Below are positions 27,835 to 38,919 of a stretch of 64,000 nt of DNA, one piece after another. The stretch's first letter is position 1. Every line of letters starts with the position of its first letter. Origin of the DNA: Osedax fenrisi (lineage: Eukaryota > Annelida > Polychaeta > Sabellida > Siboglinidae). A program made the translations under genes and the position numbers. Location: assembly GCA_964019155.1 (NCBI GenBank), contig OZ025241.1:62129698-62193697 (forward strand). The letters are read 5' to 3'. The notes under the pieces were generated by a model, which had not been told where the DNA came from, ran no database searches, and saw nothing but the letters and a program-made list of their open reading frames with translations.

Positions 27835-30800
27835 GTATTAACTATTCTATAGAATTTTAAATTATGATAATATTAGTTTTGAAAATATTATAATTTTAAA
27901 AAAAGTAAAAAATGTGATCAAAATGAATATTTATTTTTTAAATTTTATTATCAACTCTAAATCATAAATATTTATTGAAAATACAATATATGTATAATAT
28001 TAAACATATGAAAATTTGACTAAGTTTAGTTAATTATTGAAAAATAATAAATTTCATAAGAAAAACAAATATTCTGAGATAATTTATGTTAAAAATGTTC
28101 TATATTATAGAATAATATTCTAGAATAACACCAACGGCCAATCAATAGATTTATACAATAAAACCAACAGGTGTCGCTAGTTGACATGAAAATAAAGATA
28201 TTATTGATAGGGTTACTATCAAAAAGGACGTTAGGTTAGGAGTTAAGGTTAAATTTTAAATGCGAAATACATTTTTATAGGCTCACTTTAGGATGTATTG
28301 CAGCTAAAAAAAACCAAACAGGACAAAACTAAACCAAATAACCCACAAATATCTATACAAAATATATGTATATACTATTAACTCGTATTTCAAGTGTAAC
28401 CTTTAACACTCAACTCGTCTTTTTTGATTGTATCCCATTAATTGATAACACTGTTTTTATATAATTCGAATTGATAAATTATAACTATTGAAAATTAGTG
28501 TTCTATACTTATTTTTTTTATGATAAAGCATTATATATTTAGCACTTTATATATTTTTTTATCATATAATATTTTGACATATCATATATTATACATGTAC
28601 AAATCTATTTAAAAAAATAAAATTTGTTATATAATTTTTTTTATTTTAAAGATCGCGAATCCCCTTAGTTAGTCCCCTTAATAATATGTACGTGCATATT
28701 ACTAAAAGTTATTACTCTACACATTAGTATATGTGTTACTAACATACAGTGAATAGTATCCATAGTAGATACTGGGTGAATTGGTAGTGTCGTTACTTAT
28801 GTCGGACTTCGCGCGGTACAATAGAAGTGTATTGCGTTACATGTAGTCGTGTTGTGGGTGTCGATCGTAAGTAGTTCACCTAGCCAATCAGTCGGTGGAT
28901 GATATTTATTGACTTATAATGATGGCTTCGGTAAGCTCGAGAATTACGCTCCGTCTGGAGACTTGTATCTACTGACGAAGCCCTCGATTGTTGGCATTAA
29001 TCGATTTTAATATTTTTATAATAATTTGAAATAATATATATCAAATTCAAACAATTTCTGTAAAAAATCAATGAGATTTTAAATAAATAAATTATTTTTA
29101 AAATTATTATAAAAAATAAAAAAATATAAAATTATAGATATCTGTAAAACAAAATATATCATTTGTAAAAAATATGTTTTGTTTATTTTATTTTTAAAAA
29201 ATGAAACAGATTTTATTATTTCATAATCGTTATTTATGTTAAATTATAATTCTATTGATTCAATGCACTCATATAATGAATATTTCTGTTAAGATAATAT
29301 CGATAACGTTGAGGATCAAGTTAAAATATTCTTTGGAAAATGTGGAAACCCGATATTATGTCCAAAACGTGAAGAAAAAGATGTTCAATATAATTCTATA
29401 CAAAAGGTATATATTAAATTATTTATATATATACATATAATATTAATTAACCTATCATTAATTACTACTATTTTATTCAAGTTTATATACTTATTATCGT
29501 ATTAAGTATTATATATACATTATATATGTTCTCTAATATTTGTCCTTTATTTATTTTAATAGAACATGTTTTTTAATTTTACTCTTACCTTTAAATCTAG
29601 GAAGAGCTATGTGTAATTTCTCTAGTAGCCAAATATATCACTATTTTCCTTATATTTAATTATACATAATAACAATAACTATAATTCTGCTTAGTTGGTA
29701 TGACTAACATTCTACTGCTAATTATCAAACTAAGTACGCTTGTACCTAAGCCATTTTGTGGTATTTGGGCACGTACATCGTACAGTGTACAATGTGAACT
29801 GTATGTACACTATATGCATTATATTTATTAAAACATAATTTTTTAAATTAGAAATTTTTATAATTGAAATAATATCTATAATTTTTATAAACATTTATTT
29901 ATAAATTTAAAATTATTTCACCAGTAATGGAATTTTAACATCTAGTAATAGAATATAATATATACATAAAATAATATAATCTAATATTTTTCTTATACAT
30001 TTCTTGTATTGTTGTACACTCATATACTTGTTATAATTACGAATATTTAGACATACAATTTATATTTTATTATAGATAACGTTTTCAAATTAAATTAAAA
30101 TAATGTTGTTTGTAAAATTTCTGGAAAATGGGGGGAAAATCGAGAAAAAATATTAGACAACCCTTTTCTTATAGAAAAATATATTATTCAAACTAGTTAA
30201 AGATATAAATTAACAAACAATTTAATTAGATAAGTCGAAATTCTAAATATATCATATGATATGTACCATATGTATATCCCCCATTTTATCTATTCAATAT
30301 TAAATTTGAATTAATTAGAATAATAAAATTAATATAATTTACAGAAATACATTAAAGCCCTTGAAGATGCAGATGAAACAGTTCAAATGGCGAATTCGAT
30401 ATATGAATTGGTTAACATATATTCTAATATTAAAAATGTATAATATGATATTTATATATATAAATGTTATTATTGCATTTATATCAGCTCTCTATCATTA
30501 ATGAGCTACATTTTTATATTAGAAATTCATAAATTATAATAATGTAACGTAAATTATAATAATGTAACGTAAATTAATAATAATTATTATTAAATTTAAT
30601 ATAGTTTTCTTCAAAAGTTATTATTTTTTTATAATGTGATACTCAATTACATTGCATTATATTCAATTTCTTATGATCTAAAATACTTGCATTCTATTTT
30701 ACAATACTTTAATCATAGTTAATGGTATAGTATAAACTAAATTATTAACAAATAAAGACTCTTTTATGTGTATAAATTTGTAATTAAATGTATTTAAATT

Positions 30801-33800
30801 TCAAAATTGATTAATAATTCACAAAGTTATACAGCATTTATTTAATCGATTATTTAGTAATTATTACTGGTAATTTAAATTATATATTTAATTGGTATTT
30901 CCAATAAAGTACTCTTTTTATATACTAATATGATGATTTAAAGTGAAGATTAAATGATAGATAAATATTTTATTTAATATTTTTATAAATTTGTTATTTC
31001 TATCATAATAATTTATAAAAAATATTCACAAATAATAATACTGAAGTAAAAATACTGATCTATTCCGAAGTTACGCCCTAAGTTTAAATACATTCTGATA
31101 TTTAATCAGTTTACATTGAAACCATAATGTGTACAAGATTAAATATACTCTCAAATTGTATGTATATATATATATATATATTAGAGATGTTATTACCATT
31201 CCTTATTAAAGTATTGTTAACGTTTCAGGTAGAGCGACATTTACGTAAACTTGATCAAGAGGTGTCAAAGTTCAAGATGGAGCTAGAGGCGGATCATGCC
31301 GGAATCACAGAGACCCTCGAGAAACGATCGCTTGAACTCGATATCGCGTCTTCCACAAATCATAAACATGAAAGTTTAATGAATAGTTTGTAAAAATCGT
31401 TTCCTGAATAAGTTATTATATTTATTATAAAACGTACAAATTACATATATTTTTATCTAATAATATTTTAATCTAAATTTCTAAATTATGTTCCTATATA
31501 TTTAAATTTATGCATTTTTAGTGAAAATAGAAAATTTATCTAAATTTATAGAATTATCATATATTTTATATGCGTTATATAAAAAAAATAATTTTAAAGT
31601 AACTTTTTTATATTCAAGTAAAAAATTAATATATGAAATAATGTGATCAATATACAATTGAATTTATAGCATATAAACAATACAAATTATAATTGTATTA
31701 TATAGCCATGAATGATAGCTTTGATTAGGTTAAATCTTTAGTTACATATTCCATTATTACTTGTAATTCTAAATACTTCGATTTCAACAGAGAAGAGACA
31801 CAACATGAACTCTCAGAATTCGATGATGCCAATGACCAAGAGTTAGTAATTTTAGAGAGTGGATTTAGGCCCACGCTACCCCATCTCCAGTATCATTTAG
31901 CCCCCCGCTACCCTATCTCCAGTATCATTTAGGCCCCCGCTACCCTATTTCCAGTACCTTTCAGACCAATGCTACCTCCATCCCATGTACAACTCAGATC
32001 CACTCGTACTAACCCCATCCCTTGTACCTATTACACATACGCTATCCCACCCCTTCACCCTTAGGCGCGTACCCCCTCCCCCCTCCCCCTCCACCATTGC
32101 TTACAATCTCTGCACCACCGCCACTGCATACAGAAAGGAAATACACTCACCCCGTCCACTACACTGAGAGCAACAACACCGTACAGGAGAACAAGCGGTC
32201 CCACGTTCTACAGATTGACAACTCGCATACCATCGTGTCGTCTAATTCTAATTCTCTACTGAGTCAGTACAACACACACCTGTCACACACCTGTGTCACA
32301 TGACTAACATGTATATCCACGCCGCTAGACTTTAACCAGTTGAACGCGAGGCTACAGGAAGCGACCAATCACAAGACAGAGATAGCGTCACATGACACCC
32401 CTTCATCGATGAGAAGTTCAGCGAATACGTCGCCCGTCGGCTCTATGTATAACTCTAACATCGGCTACAATCTAGGTAGGTAGGTAGGTAGGTAGGTAGG
32501 CCGGGCTGGCTATGTGTACTTGCATCGTTATCACATTCGCATAGAATACGATTGTAATCGATATCGTAGAATAGTTTAATTATATTTTTTGAATATATAT
32601 TTCGATTTTAAATTATTGAAATAATAATTAGGTGTTAATATAATATAATTTAACTATTAATATAAATTATAATTTAAATATGTTGGTGTTTATGTATACG
32701 TTCCATGTAAATTTATAAGATTTCATAAAATAATTAGATCATTTTTATGAAATCTTTTTTGAATATATGACTATATATATATTGCAATGATTTATAAGTT
32801 GTAATAGATATATATTCATGAACTAAATTATATACGATATTTTATAAATAATAACAAAGTTTGGTTATATGTTTGTTTTACTAAATAAGTATTAAATAAT
32901 TAATTTAATTTAAATTAATGATCAAAATAACTACATTTTTAATCTGCTTTTAACTATTTTTACATGTTTTAACATCAATCGTAATATTATATAATTGCAT
33001 AATATATTATATATAATAATAAGATGATCATTTTATATATGTATAGTATAAAAAATATTAAATAAAATTAAAATATGCTAAATTTATCAGTATTTATAAT
33101 TGCTAACTAGTTTTATAATTATTGATTATTTTATTTAAAATAAATTTGTTATATTTTATCCTTTAATTATTAAATATTATAAATTAAAAAATTAATAGTG
33201 AACAGAATTCTTTGTTACACACCGTGTTTTACGAATCGTAGAATAAACTGTAGAGTAATTAACCTAAATGATAGCGTGTAACGTCAGCTCATCAACGATA
33301 CAAACATTACGTCTACAACCACTTATATAGGTCACATGGGTGCAGGATCGAATGCTGCCATTGCCGCCGCAGCAAGTCGAGCTATCGGAGCTACATTAGA
33401 AGTTAGCGGGTCTCTCTGTATCATCGTTGTGTAGATAGCATCGCCCTCGAGGGTGTAGTGCCGGTGATGATGGGGTATTACACCGTTACCCTCCACTGTA
33501 GATGCAACAAGGCAGAAGAACCGCTTCCTTGAAGGCCTCCTTCGAAGCGAGCAGATCCGTAGAACATATCACCCGAGGGGCTTCGACCAATGAGATCATT
33601 CAAACTTCACAAGCCGCGGCGGCTCCACCTATACCTCAGACGTCGGCTCAACTTCTACTACAGCAACAGTTACAGCAGCAACAACAACAACAACAACACG
33701 TTCAGCAACAACAGCAACAGCAGCAACAACAACAGTTACAGAAACAACAACAACAGCAACAACAACAGCAACAACAACAACTACTACTGCAACAGCAGCA

Positions 33801-36800
33801 GCAGCAACAACTACAACAACAACAACAGCAACAAAAACAACAACAACAGCAACAACAACAACAGAAAGTGATCATGAGCAACTCGATCATGTCGGCCAGT
33901 CAACAAATCAAAAGCTCCAGCAGATCTTCGTCTACTGCAACTACTCCGACTTCTGCGTCCAAAAGAACTAAGAAGTTAGTCGTACCATTATACAGCCAAC
34001 TCTCCATATCTCAGAAACCCCCATATCTCAGAAATGTCGGCATTATAAGTTTGGTTTTATATCTAATCACATGTATAAATATATCACAATTTCTAACTTT
34101 AAATAATTTGTAATTATAAATATGTTGTTGAATAATAACTCGAAGTAGGGGCGCTGGAATGATGGTGTGTATGTAAGGGGGACCAACCAATCAAAATACA
34201 ATCTGTGGTAAAAGTGGGGTACCAATACATAGGAGATCCCCCTAGATTTTAAAGTGGGGGGACATATCCCCCCATCCCCCCTTGTTGCAGCGCCCCTAAC
34301 TTGAAGGATAACATTTTATATTTAACAACTAAGGGCAAGGTATTTTTTATTTTAGACGTTATTTTAAATAACGAGGGAATATGTATCTACACTAATGTCA
34401 AATGTAATAAAGTAAACTTGTTTAGATTATGTTTTTATTAAACCCCTACGTGAACAATAAAATATGAATTAAATTGTATTATAATATACATTATTATTAG
34501 TAATTATATAATATATTATATATTAATTATTAAATAAATATTGTAAATTACTATATTACATTTTTATTAGTAATTATATAATATATTATATATTAATTAT
34601 TAAATAAATATTGTAAATTACTATATGATAATACAAAACCACTATACATAACCACAACTTATGTATACATTTTTCAATATCAATATATTTTTATGATGAA
34701 AAACTAAAATATTATTGAAATAAAATAATGTTAATTTAAAATAGAAAAAAAATCATAAGACTTTTTTTGAACATATTAACGAATATACATAAATTATAAA
34801 AATATATGATTATCCATAAGTAATGTTAAAAAGATATTATATGGTAATAATTATCTAAGCTGTAGAATTCCCTTTAGGCCATTAGTTATACATGTAATAT
34901 TTCTATATTTCAATTATTTTCTAACCAAAAATATATTTGAAATCGAATTTGTAATTAGAATAAAGTTAAAATATGGAAATTGAACTTCGATTGGTTAATT
35001 ATTTTAAAAGAATAAGATTTAAAATATAAAAATATTTTGTTCACGAAAACAAGATTTAAGAAAACAAAAGTTATTCGTAAATTTAAATTTAAGAACAATT
35101 TAAAATTATAAAATAAATAAACCCCTAAATAAAAACCCTATACATAATTCACTGCAACGCGTACTCGTAATACCCGTACATCATACACTAGCCTCACCAT
35201 CACCTCCTCCTCGTGTAGAGCTACAATACGGGCTCAGGCTGCAGCAGAGGCTAAGGCCAACGCTACCAAGGCTCACCACGCTAACCAACAGGCTACTGCC
35301 GCACAACTGCTGGCTAATCAGCAGGCCACCATTCAAACCGTCGACATCATTAGTACCGGTAAGTCTAGTGTCGGTGTTGTTGTTGATGTTGTTGTTGTTA
35401 ATTACGTAATATCTAACGGTAACATCTACATATCTCTCAATAGATCAAGTCCCTAAAGCTACTTCAAATGATGGTTAGTTTACTTTACTATATGTTCTAA
35501 CAGAATATATCTATATAATTTAATTATATATCGATATATAGGATTATATATATATAATACGTTAAATAATGAGTTAAATTATATAGGTTGAAAGTTTTAT
35601 TAAATATAAATTGTTCAAAATTATATTGGAAATAATTTTACAATTTTTAAATAATGTTTATTTCTAATTGTTGATTGATTGATTTTTATGCAAACAAATA
35701 TAAAGTTAAAATGTTTGCTCATATACACATATACGTTATTGAAATAAATAAAGAAGAATTTTACAAATATAAATGTAAACAATTTACACATACATCATTG
35801 ATAGTGTAGTTATTGCGTTCATTTCTATAATGTCGTAATCGTAGAGAATATATTACAAGTAAATATTGCGTTCTTAAATCAACAACCTACAGAAATGCAA
35901 TTCAGACTCGAGTATCGAATATAGTCTACATATTGCACACATATCTAATGATGCCGTGGTGATACGTGTATTGGGTTGTCACCATTACTTTACAACCACA
36001 TATCGATACATACAGTCTATAGCACGCTTACCTACTATACCTACTACCTCCCCCACAGATAACTCCATAGCCTATACCCCCCCACAGATAACTCCATAGC
36101 CTATACCCCCCACAGATAACTCCATAGCCTATACCCCCCACAGATAACTCCATAGCCTATACCCCCCACAGATAACTCCATAGCCTATACCCCCCACAGA
36201 TAACTCCATAGCCTATACCCCCCACAGATAACTCCATAGCCTATACCCCCCACAGATAACTCCATAGCCTATACCCCCCACAGATAACTCCATAGCCTAT
36301 ACCCCCCACAGATAACTCCATAGCCTATACCCCCCACAGATAACTCCATAGCCTATACCGATGCTAATGAGCCGAGGTACTGCAGCTGTAACGACATCTC
36401 TTACGGGGACATGGTGGGCTGTGACAACTCTGACGTTAGTAGTAGTAGTAGCAGTAGTAGTGCTGTAGTAGAGGTAGTAGTGGTAGTGTAGCTATACACG
36501 CTAACCAGGGGGCGACCACGTAATCAATTCCGGCGCGCGTGTTTACATCTGTAAGAGATGTGAATTCTAATCTACATACATCGATTAATTGAAATATTTA
36601 TTTCAATTTATTCATTATTTATTACATATACTAATTACATATACTAAATTAAAATTACAATTCTTTTATATACATTTTTATACTGTAGAGATTTTAAGAT
36701 ATATATGTATATATATTCTAGCGTAGAATCAGGTTGAGTGACATGCATCGACTATCTTTTACATTATACATTTTTTACATTGTTTTATTGCTCAGTTAAC

Positions 36801-38479
36801 ATTTATAATGTAAAAGGTGACACACACCTCTTAACCTAATTCTACTTTTGTAAAGAACCGTAACCTCAGATGTAATACTAATACTAATACTCTTAATACT
36901 CTTAATATATATCTAAATTATTAATAATATTCAATAACTAGAGAAATGAAATAATTGAATTAATAAAAAAACGATATATTTTATAATTTTATTTTAAAAC
37001 TATAAATCAATATTATCATAATTATCATATTTACAATTAATAAATCAACAATAAATATTATTTTATAAAAATGTACATATTCACTAATATCATTATTAAT
37101 GATCATTAAGGGGAGGTCCTTCGCGTGCAATGTAAATTGTAAACATGTATGCCTTACAGTAAATGCAATTACACAATTTTATAATAGTTAATCAAACAAT
37201 TTTGTTTTCTATAGTTTAATAATATATCATTCTATTAGTAAATAGTTTTTTTTATTAAATATTCATACATTAAAATATATATAATATATATTTTATTTAT
37301 CATTAATAAACAAATAATAATAAAAATAGTAAACTAACAATGACTATTTGATGTTTATAAATGTATTTAAATTTTATAAAATTTATAAATAAAACACAAA
37401 GTTATACTGCATTTATTTAACCGATTATTTAGTAAATATTACTGGTAATTTAAATTATATATTCAATTGGTACTTCCAATCAATACTAATTTAATGTACT
37501 TATATGACGATTTGGAATATACTTTATAGCTCAAACTATAGATAAATATGTGATTATTTTATTTCTAACATAATAATTAAAATTTTTTTTTTCAAAAATA
37601 ATAATTCCGTAGGATCAATAACAATTATATCCCCTTAAGGGGATGGCACACGACGCCCGCCTCTCTATGTATAGAGATAGAAAATAATGGGTCTACACAA
37701 AACTATGCGCGCAGAATTCTATTCATTGAATTGAGCTAATTTTTGTATATTCTATTCATTAAATGTATACACATGATATTACAGGACGTAATTTTTATAA
37801 TATATATATGCAAACATTTTACTTTTTGAATTTACGGAATTTCTATGAAATTGTTATTTTTTTGCAATTATGCACATACAAATTTAGAAAATATCTTCTG
37901 TAATAGTATTCTTATATATGTTATTTATATAATGCAATAAAAATTAGTATAATACATTTTATACACTTAATAGTTTTTGTTATACCTACGTTTATACACA
38001 CATACCTAGCGCGAAATAATTATTCTGATAAACCAGCATTTGAATATATATGAATACATTATATATCATATATAATGAATATATATAAACCACTTTTTAT
38101 GTTATTTCTAGACTGTTTTCATAAATAATTTATTTACAGATATTAAAAAACAAATCATAGAATAGTATTATGAAATAAATTTTTTTTTGAATACACAATT
38201 ATTTTCACCAAAACAATGTGTGTGACATCCCCTTAAACAATAACAATCATATATACACTATTTTAATAGAATTATATATTGAAGAACATATATATTATTA
38301 TTTCATAATGATAAATATGATATTTGTACTTTACTCTTTAGCGAAATGTTCTATATATAAATATATGCAAACTTTCCAATATAAACATATGCACAACATT
38401 TGTATACAGTGTACAATAGAATGGTTTCATTATGCTTGCGTTGGACTCACAACTGACCCCAAAGGTTACATTATTATTA

Positions 38480-38524
<45 letters not shown>

Positions 38525-38778
38525 CCCTATATTTATTTTTACCACATAATATCGTAGTATTTGGTAGTATATATATAATATATTTTATTTAAATTTATTC
38601 AATTATAATGTATATAATATATCATATTTTATAGATTATATTTATAACTTCATATATTAGTAAACAATGAACGACTGTACTAAATACGTATCTAATTATT
38701 ATATATGTGTAATACTGTGCAGGTAAATGGTATTGCCCACAATGCACCGCTACTATGAAGAGAAGATCAAGAAAATAA
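24204..38778 (+). CDS. ING3: Inhibitor of growth protein 3 (NuA4/TIP60 subunit), 15 exons
   Basis: Chromatin reader subunit of the NuA4/TIP60 acetyltransferase; its PHD finger binds H3K4me3. Exons: 24204-24231, 24349-24420, 29294-29406, 30345-30410, 31229-31389, 31791-31841, 32138-32262, 32329-32475, 33346-33401 (or from 33331), 33502-33974, 35219-35358, 35444-35473, 36340-36434, 38410-38464, 38723-38778; about 555 residues, longer than the 418 of human ING3. The N-terminal ING domain (MLYLEDYLE, RDRFTDMREMDLQ, KALEDADE, HLRKLDQEVSKFKMELEAD) spans exons 1-5. Exons 6-12 are low-complexity, with GRRTASLKASFEA (an ING3 signature) before a long polyQ tract. The PHD finger has all eight zinc ligands: YCSC, GCDNSDC, WFHYAC, WYCPQC. 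It ends MKRRSRK. The borders of exons 6-9 are the least certain because that linker is poorly conserved. AATAAA at 38980-38985 may be the poly(A) signal. Confidence 0.93.
24869..25676. mobile_element. Non-autonomous hAT-like element(s)
   Basis: Left end CAGTGGTGGGCACCGGTCC; right end CGATCCTGCCCATCACTG. The interior is built of repeated CCCGATCCCGATCC-type phrases and has no ORF. A third terminus-like sequence (CAATGATGGGAACC at 25526) suggests a second, 151-bp element (25526-25676) abutting or inside the larger one. It lies in ING3 intron 2. Confidence 0.7.
25697..25800 (+). repeat. Dispersed repeat, GGCTCACTYNGGATSTATTGCA family
   Basis: Contains TATAGGCTCACTCGGGATCT and then GCATCTAAAAAAACATAG. 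Related sequence occurs at 28279-28380 (TATAGGCTCACTTTAGGATG) and, in part, at 21199-21275 (AGGATATAATGCAGC). All three lead into (TA)n. Confidence 0.55.
25802..25873. repeat. (TA)n microsatellite
   Basis: About 70 bases of uninterrupted TA in ING3 intron 2. Confidence 0.95.
27037..27791. mobile_element. Non-autonomous hAT-like element with internal tandem repeats
   Basis: Termini CAGGGTTGGCGGTTTTTTT and AAAAAAACCGACCAACCCTG are inverted. Both flanks are ATATATAT, consistent with an 8-bp TSD but uninformative in this context. The interior has about 2.5 tandem copies of a ~116-bp unit (from about 27390) containing AGTTACAAATTGTAACAAT. No ORF of its own. Confidence 0.75.
28279..28380 (+). repeat. 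Second copy of the GGCTCACT dispersed repeat
   Basis: TTTTTATAGGCTCACTTTAG followed by ATGTATTGCAGC and a poly-A-rich tract, parallel to 25697-25800. Confidence 0.55.
28800..28985 (+). promoter_or_regulatory. GC-richer island with a CCAAT box inside ING3 intron 2
   Basis: A sharp rise in GC within AT-rich intron. AGCCAATCAG at 28883-28892 fits the NF-Y consensus, and about 30 bases on an ATG ATG GCT TCG runs straight into a GTAAGC donor-like site. It could be an internal promoter with a short alternative first exon (phase 0, joinable to ING3 exon 4) or a fragment of an unrecognised gene. No homology was found. Confidence 0.3.
30830..31040 (+). repeat. Intronic repeat, copy 1
   Basis: From CACAAAGTTATACAGCATTT through TGGTAATTTAAATTATATAT, this parallels 37395-37610 in the same orientation. 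Both copies lie in ING3 introns and include no exon. Confidence 0.75.
31866..31975 (+). repeat. About 31-bp tandem repeat in ING3 intron 6
   Basis: Three copies of CCCGCTACCCTATCTCCAGT plus ATCATTTAGGC, just downstream of exon 6. A pyrimidine-rich stretch follows, up to exon 7. Confidence 0.85.
32471..32501 (+). repeat. (GTAG)n tetranucleotide repeat at the ING3 exon 8 donor
   Basis: CTAG then GTAGGTAGGTAGGTAGGTAG. The exon 8 donor (32475|GTAGGT) is the first of about six identical overlapping GTAGGT sites. Confidence 0.85.
33663..33866 (+). repeat. CAG/CAA repeat encoding the ING3 polyQ tract
   Basis: About 200 bp of mixed CAA and CAG codons in exon 10, encoding Gln broken by a few Leu, Lys, His and Val. 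Codon mixing argues for selection or age rather than a pure slippage tract. Human ING3 has Ser-rich sequence hereabouts, not polyQ, as far as I recall. Confidence 0.95.
34146..34298. mobile_element. Short MITE with TAGGGGCGCTG termini
   Basis: TAGGGGCGCTGGAA at 34146 matches the reverse of TTGCAGCGCCCCTA ending 34298. A 153-bp GC-rich insert in ING3 intron 10, no ORF. Confidence 0.7.
34480..34625. repeat. Tandem duplication of about 76 bp
   Basis: Two nearly identical copies of TTATTAGTAATTATATAATA and the following sequence, in ING3 intron 10. Confidence 0.85.
36055..36357 (+). repeat. Array of eleven 3' splice-site copies, ING3 exon 13
   Basis: Unit of 28 bp: ATAACTCCATAGCCTATA plus CCCCCCACAG. 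Each copy holds a pyrimidine tract, a CAG acceptor and the first 18 bases of exon 13. Only the last copy (acceptor at 36339, exon from 36340) reads on into the PHD finger; use of any earlier copy meets an in-frame TAA (AGA TAA) at the next unit. Confidence 0.95.
36435..36492 (+). repeat. GTAGTA-rich tract at the ING3 exon 13 donor
   Basis: The donor GTTAGT runs directly into (AGT)n with several GTAGTA and GTAGTG repeats. Confidence 0.8.
37110..37634. mobile_element. TTAA-bounded element I (weak termini)
   Basis: TTAA followed by GGGGAGGTCC on the left and TATATCCCC then TTAA on the right. Only GGGGA is clearly shared between the ends. Contains the second intronic repeat copy. Confidence 0.35.
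37395..37610 (+). repeat. Intronic repeat, copy 2
   Basis: CACAAAGTTATACTGCATTT through ACTGGTAATTTAAATTATAT, parallel to 30830-31040. Confidence 0.75.
37639..38232. mobile_element. TTAA-bounded MITE II (piggyBac/Kolobok-type target)
   Basis: Left GGGGATGGCACACGACG; right, reversed, GGGGATGTCACACACATTG; both flanked by TTAA (37635-37638 and 38233-38236). It shares the central TTAA with element I. No transposase. ING3 intron 13. Confidence 0.6.
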
Positions 38779-38858
38779 TAGAAATACATCTCAATGAAAA
38801 TATTCAAATATTACCTATTACATATACATTATATTTTTATCATTAAATATATACCCGA

Positions 38859-38919
<61 letters not shown>

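Noticed and set aside
31985..32303. Two overlapping Pro-rich ORFs
   Set aside because: They span pyrimidine-rich intron 6 and exon 7 of ING3; only the part from about 32138 fits as exon.
33590..33890. Asn/Ser- and Cys-rich ORFs over the CAG/CAA repeat
   Set aside because: Other frames and strand of ING3 exon 10.
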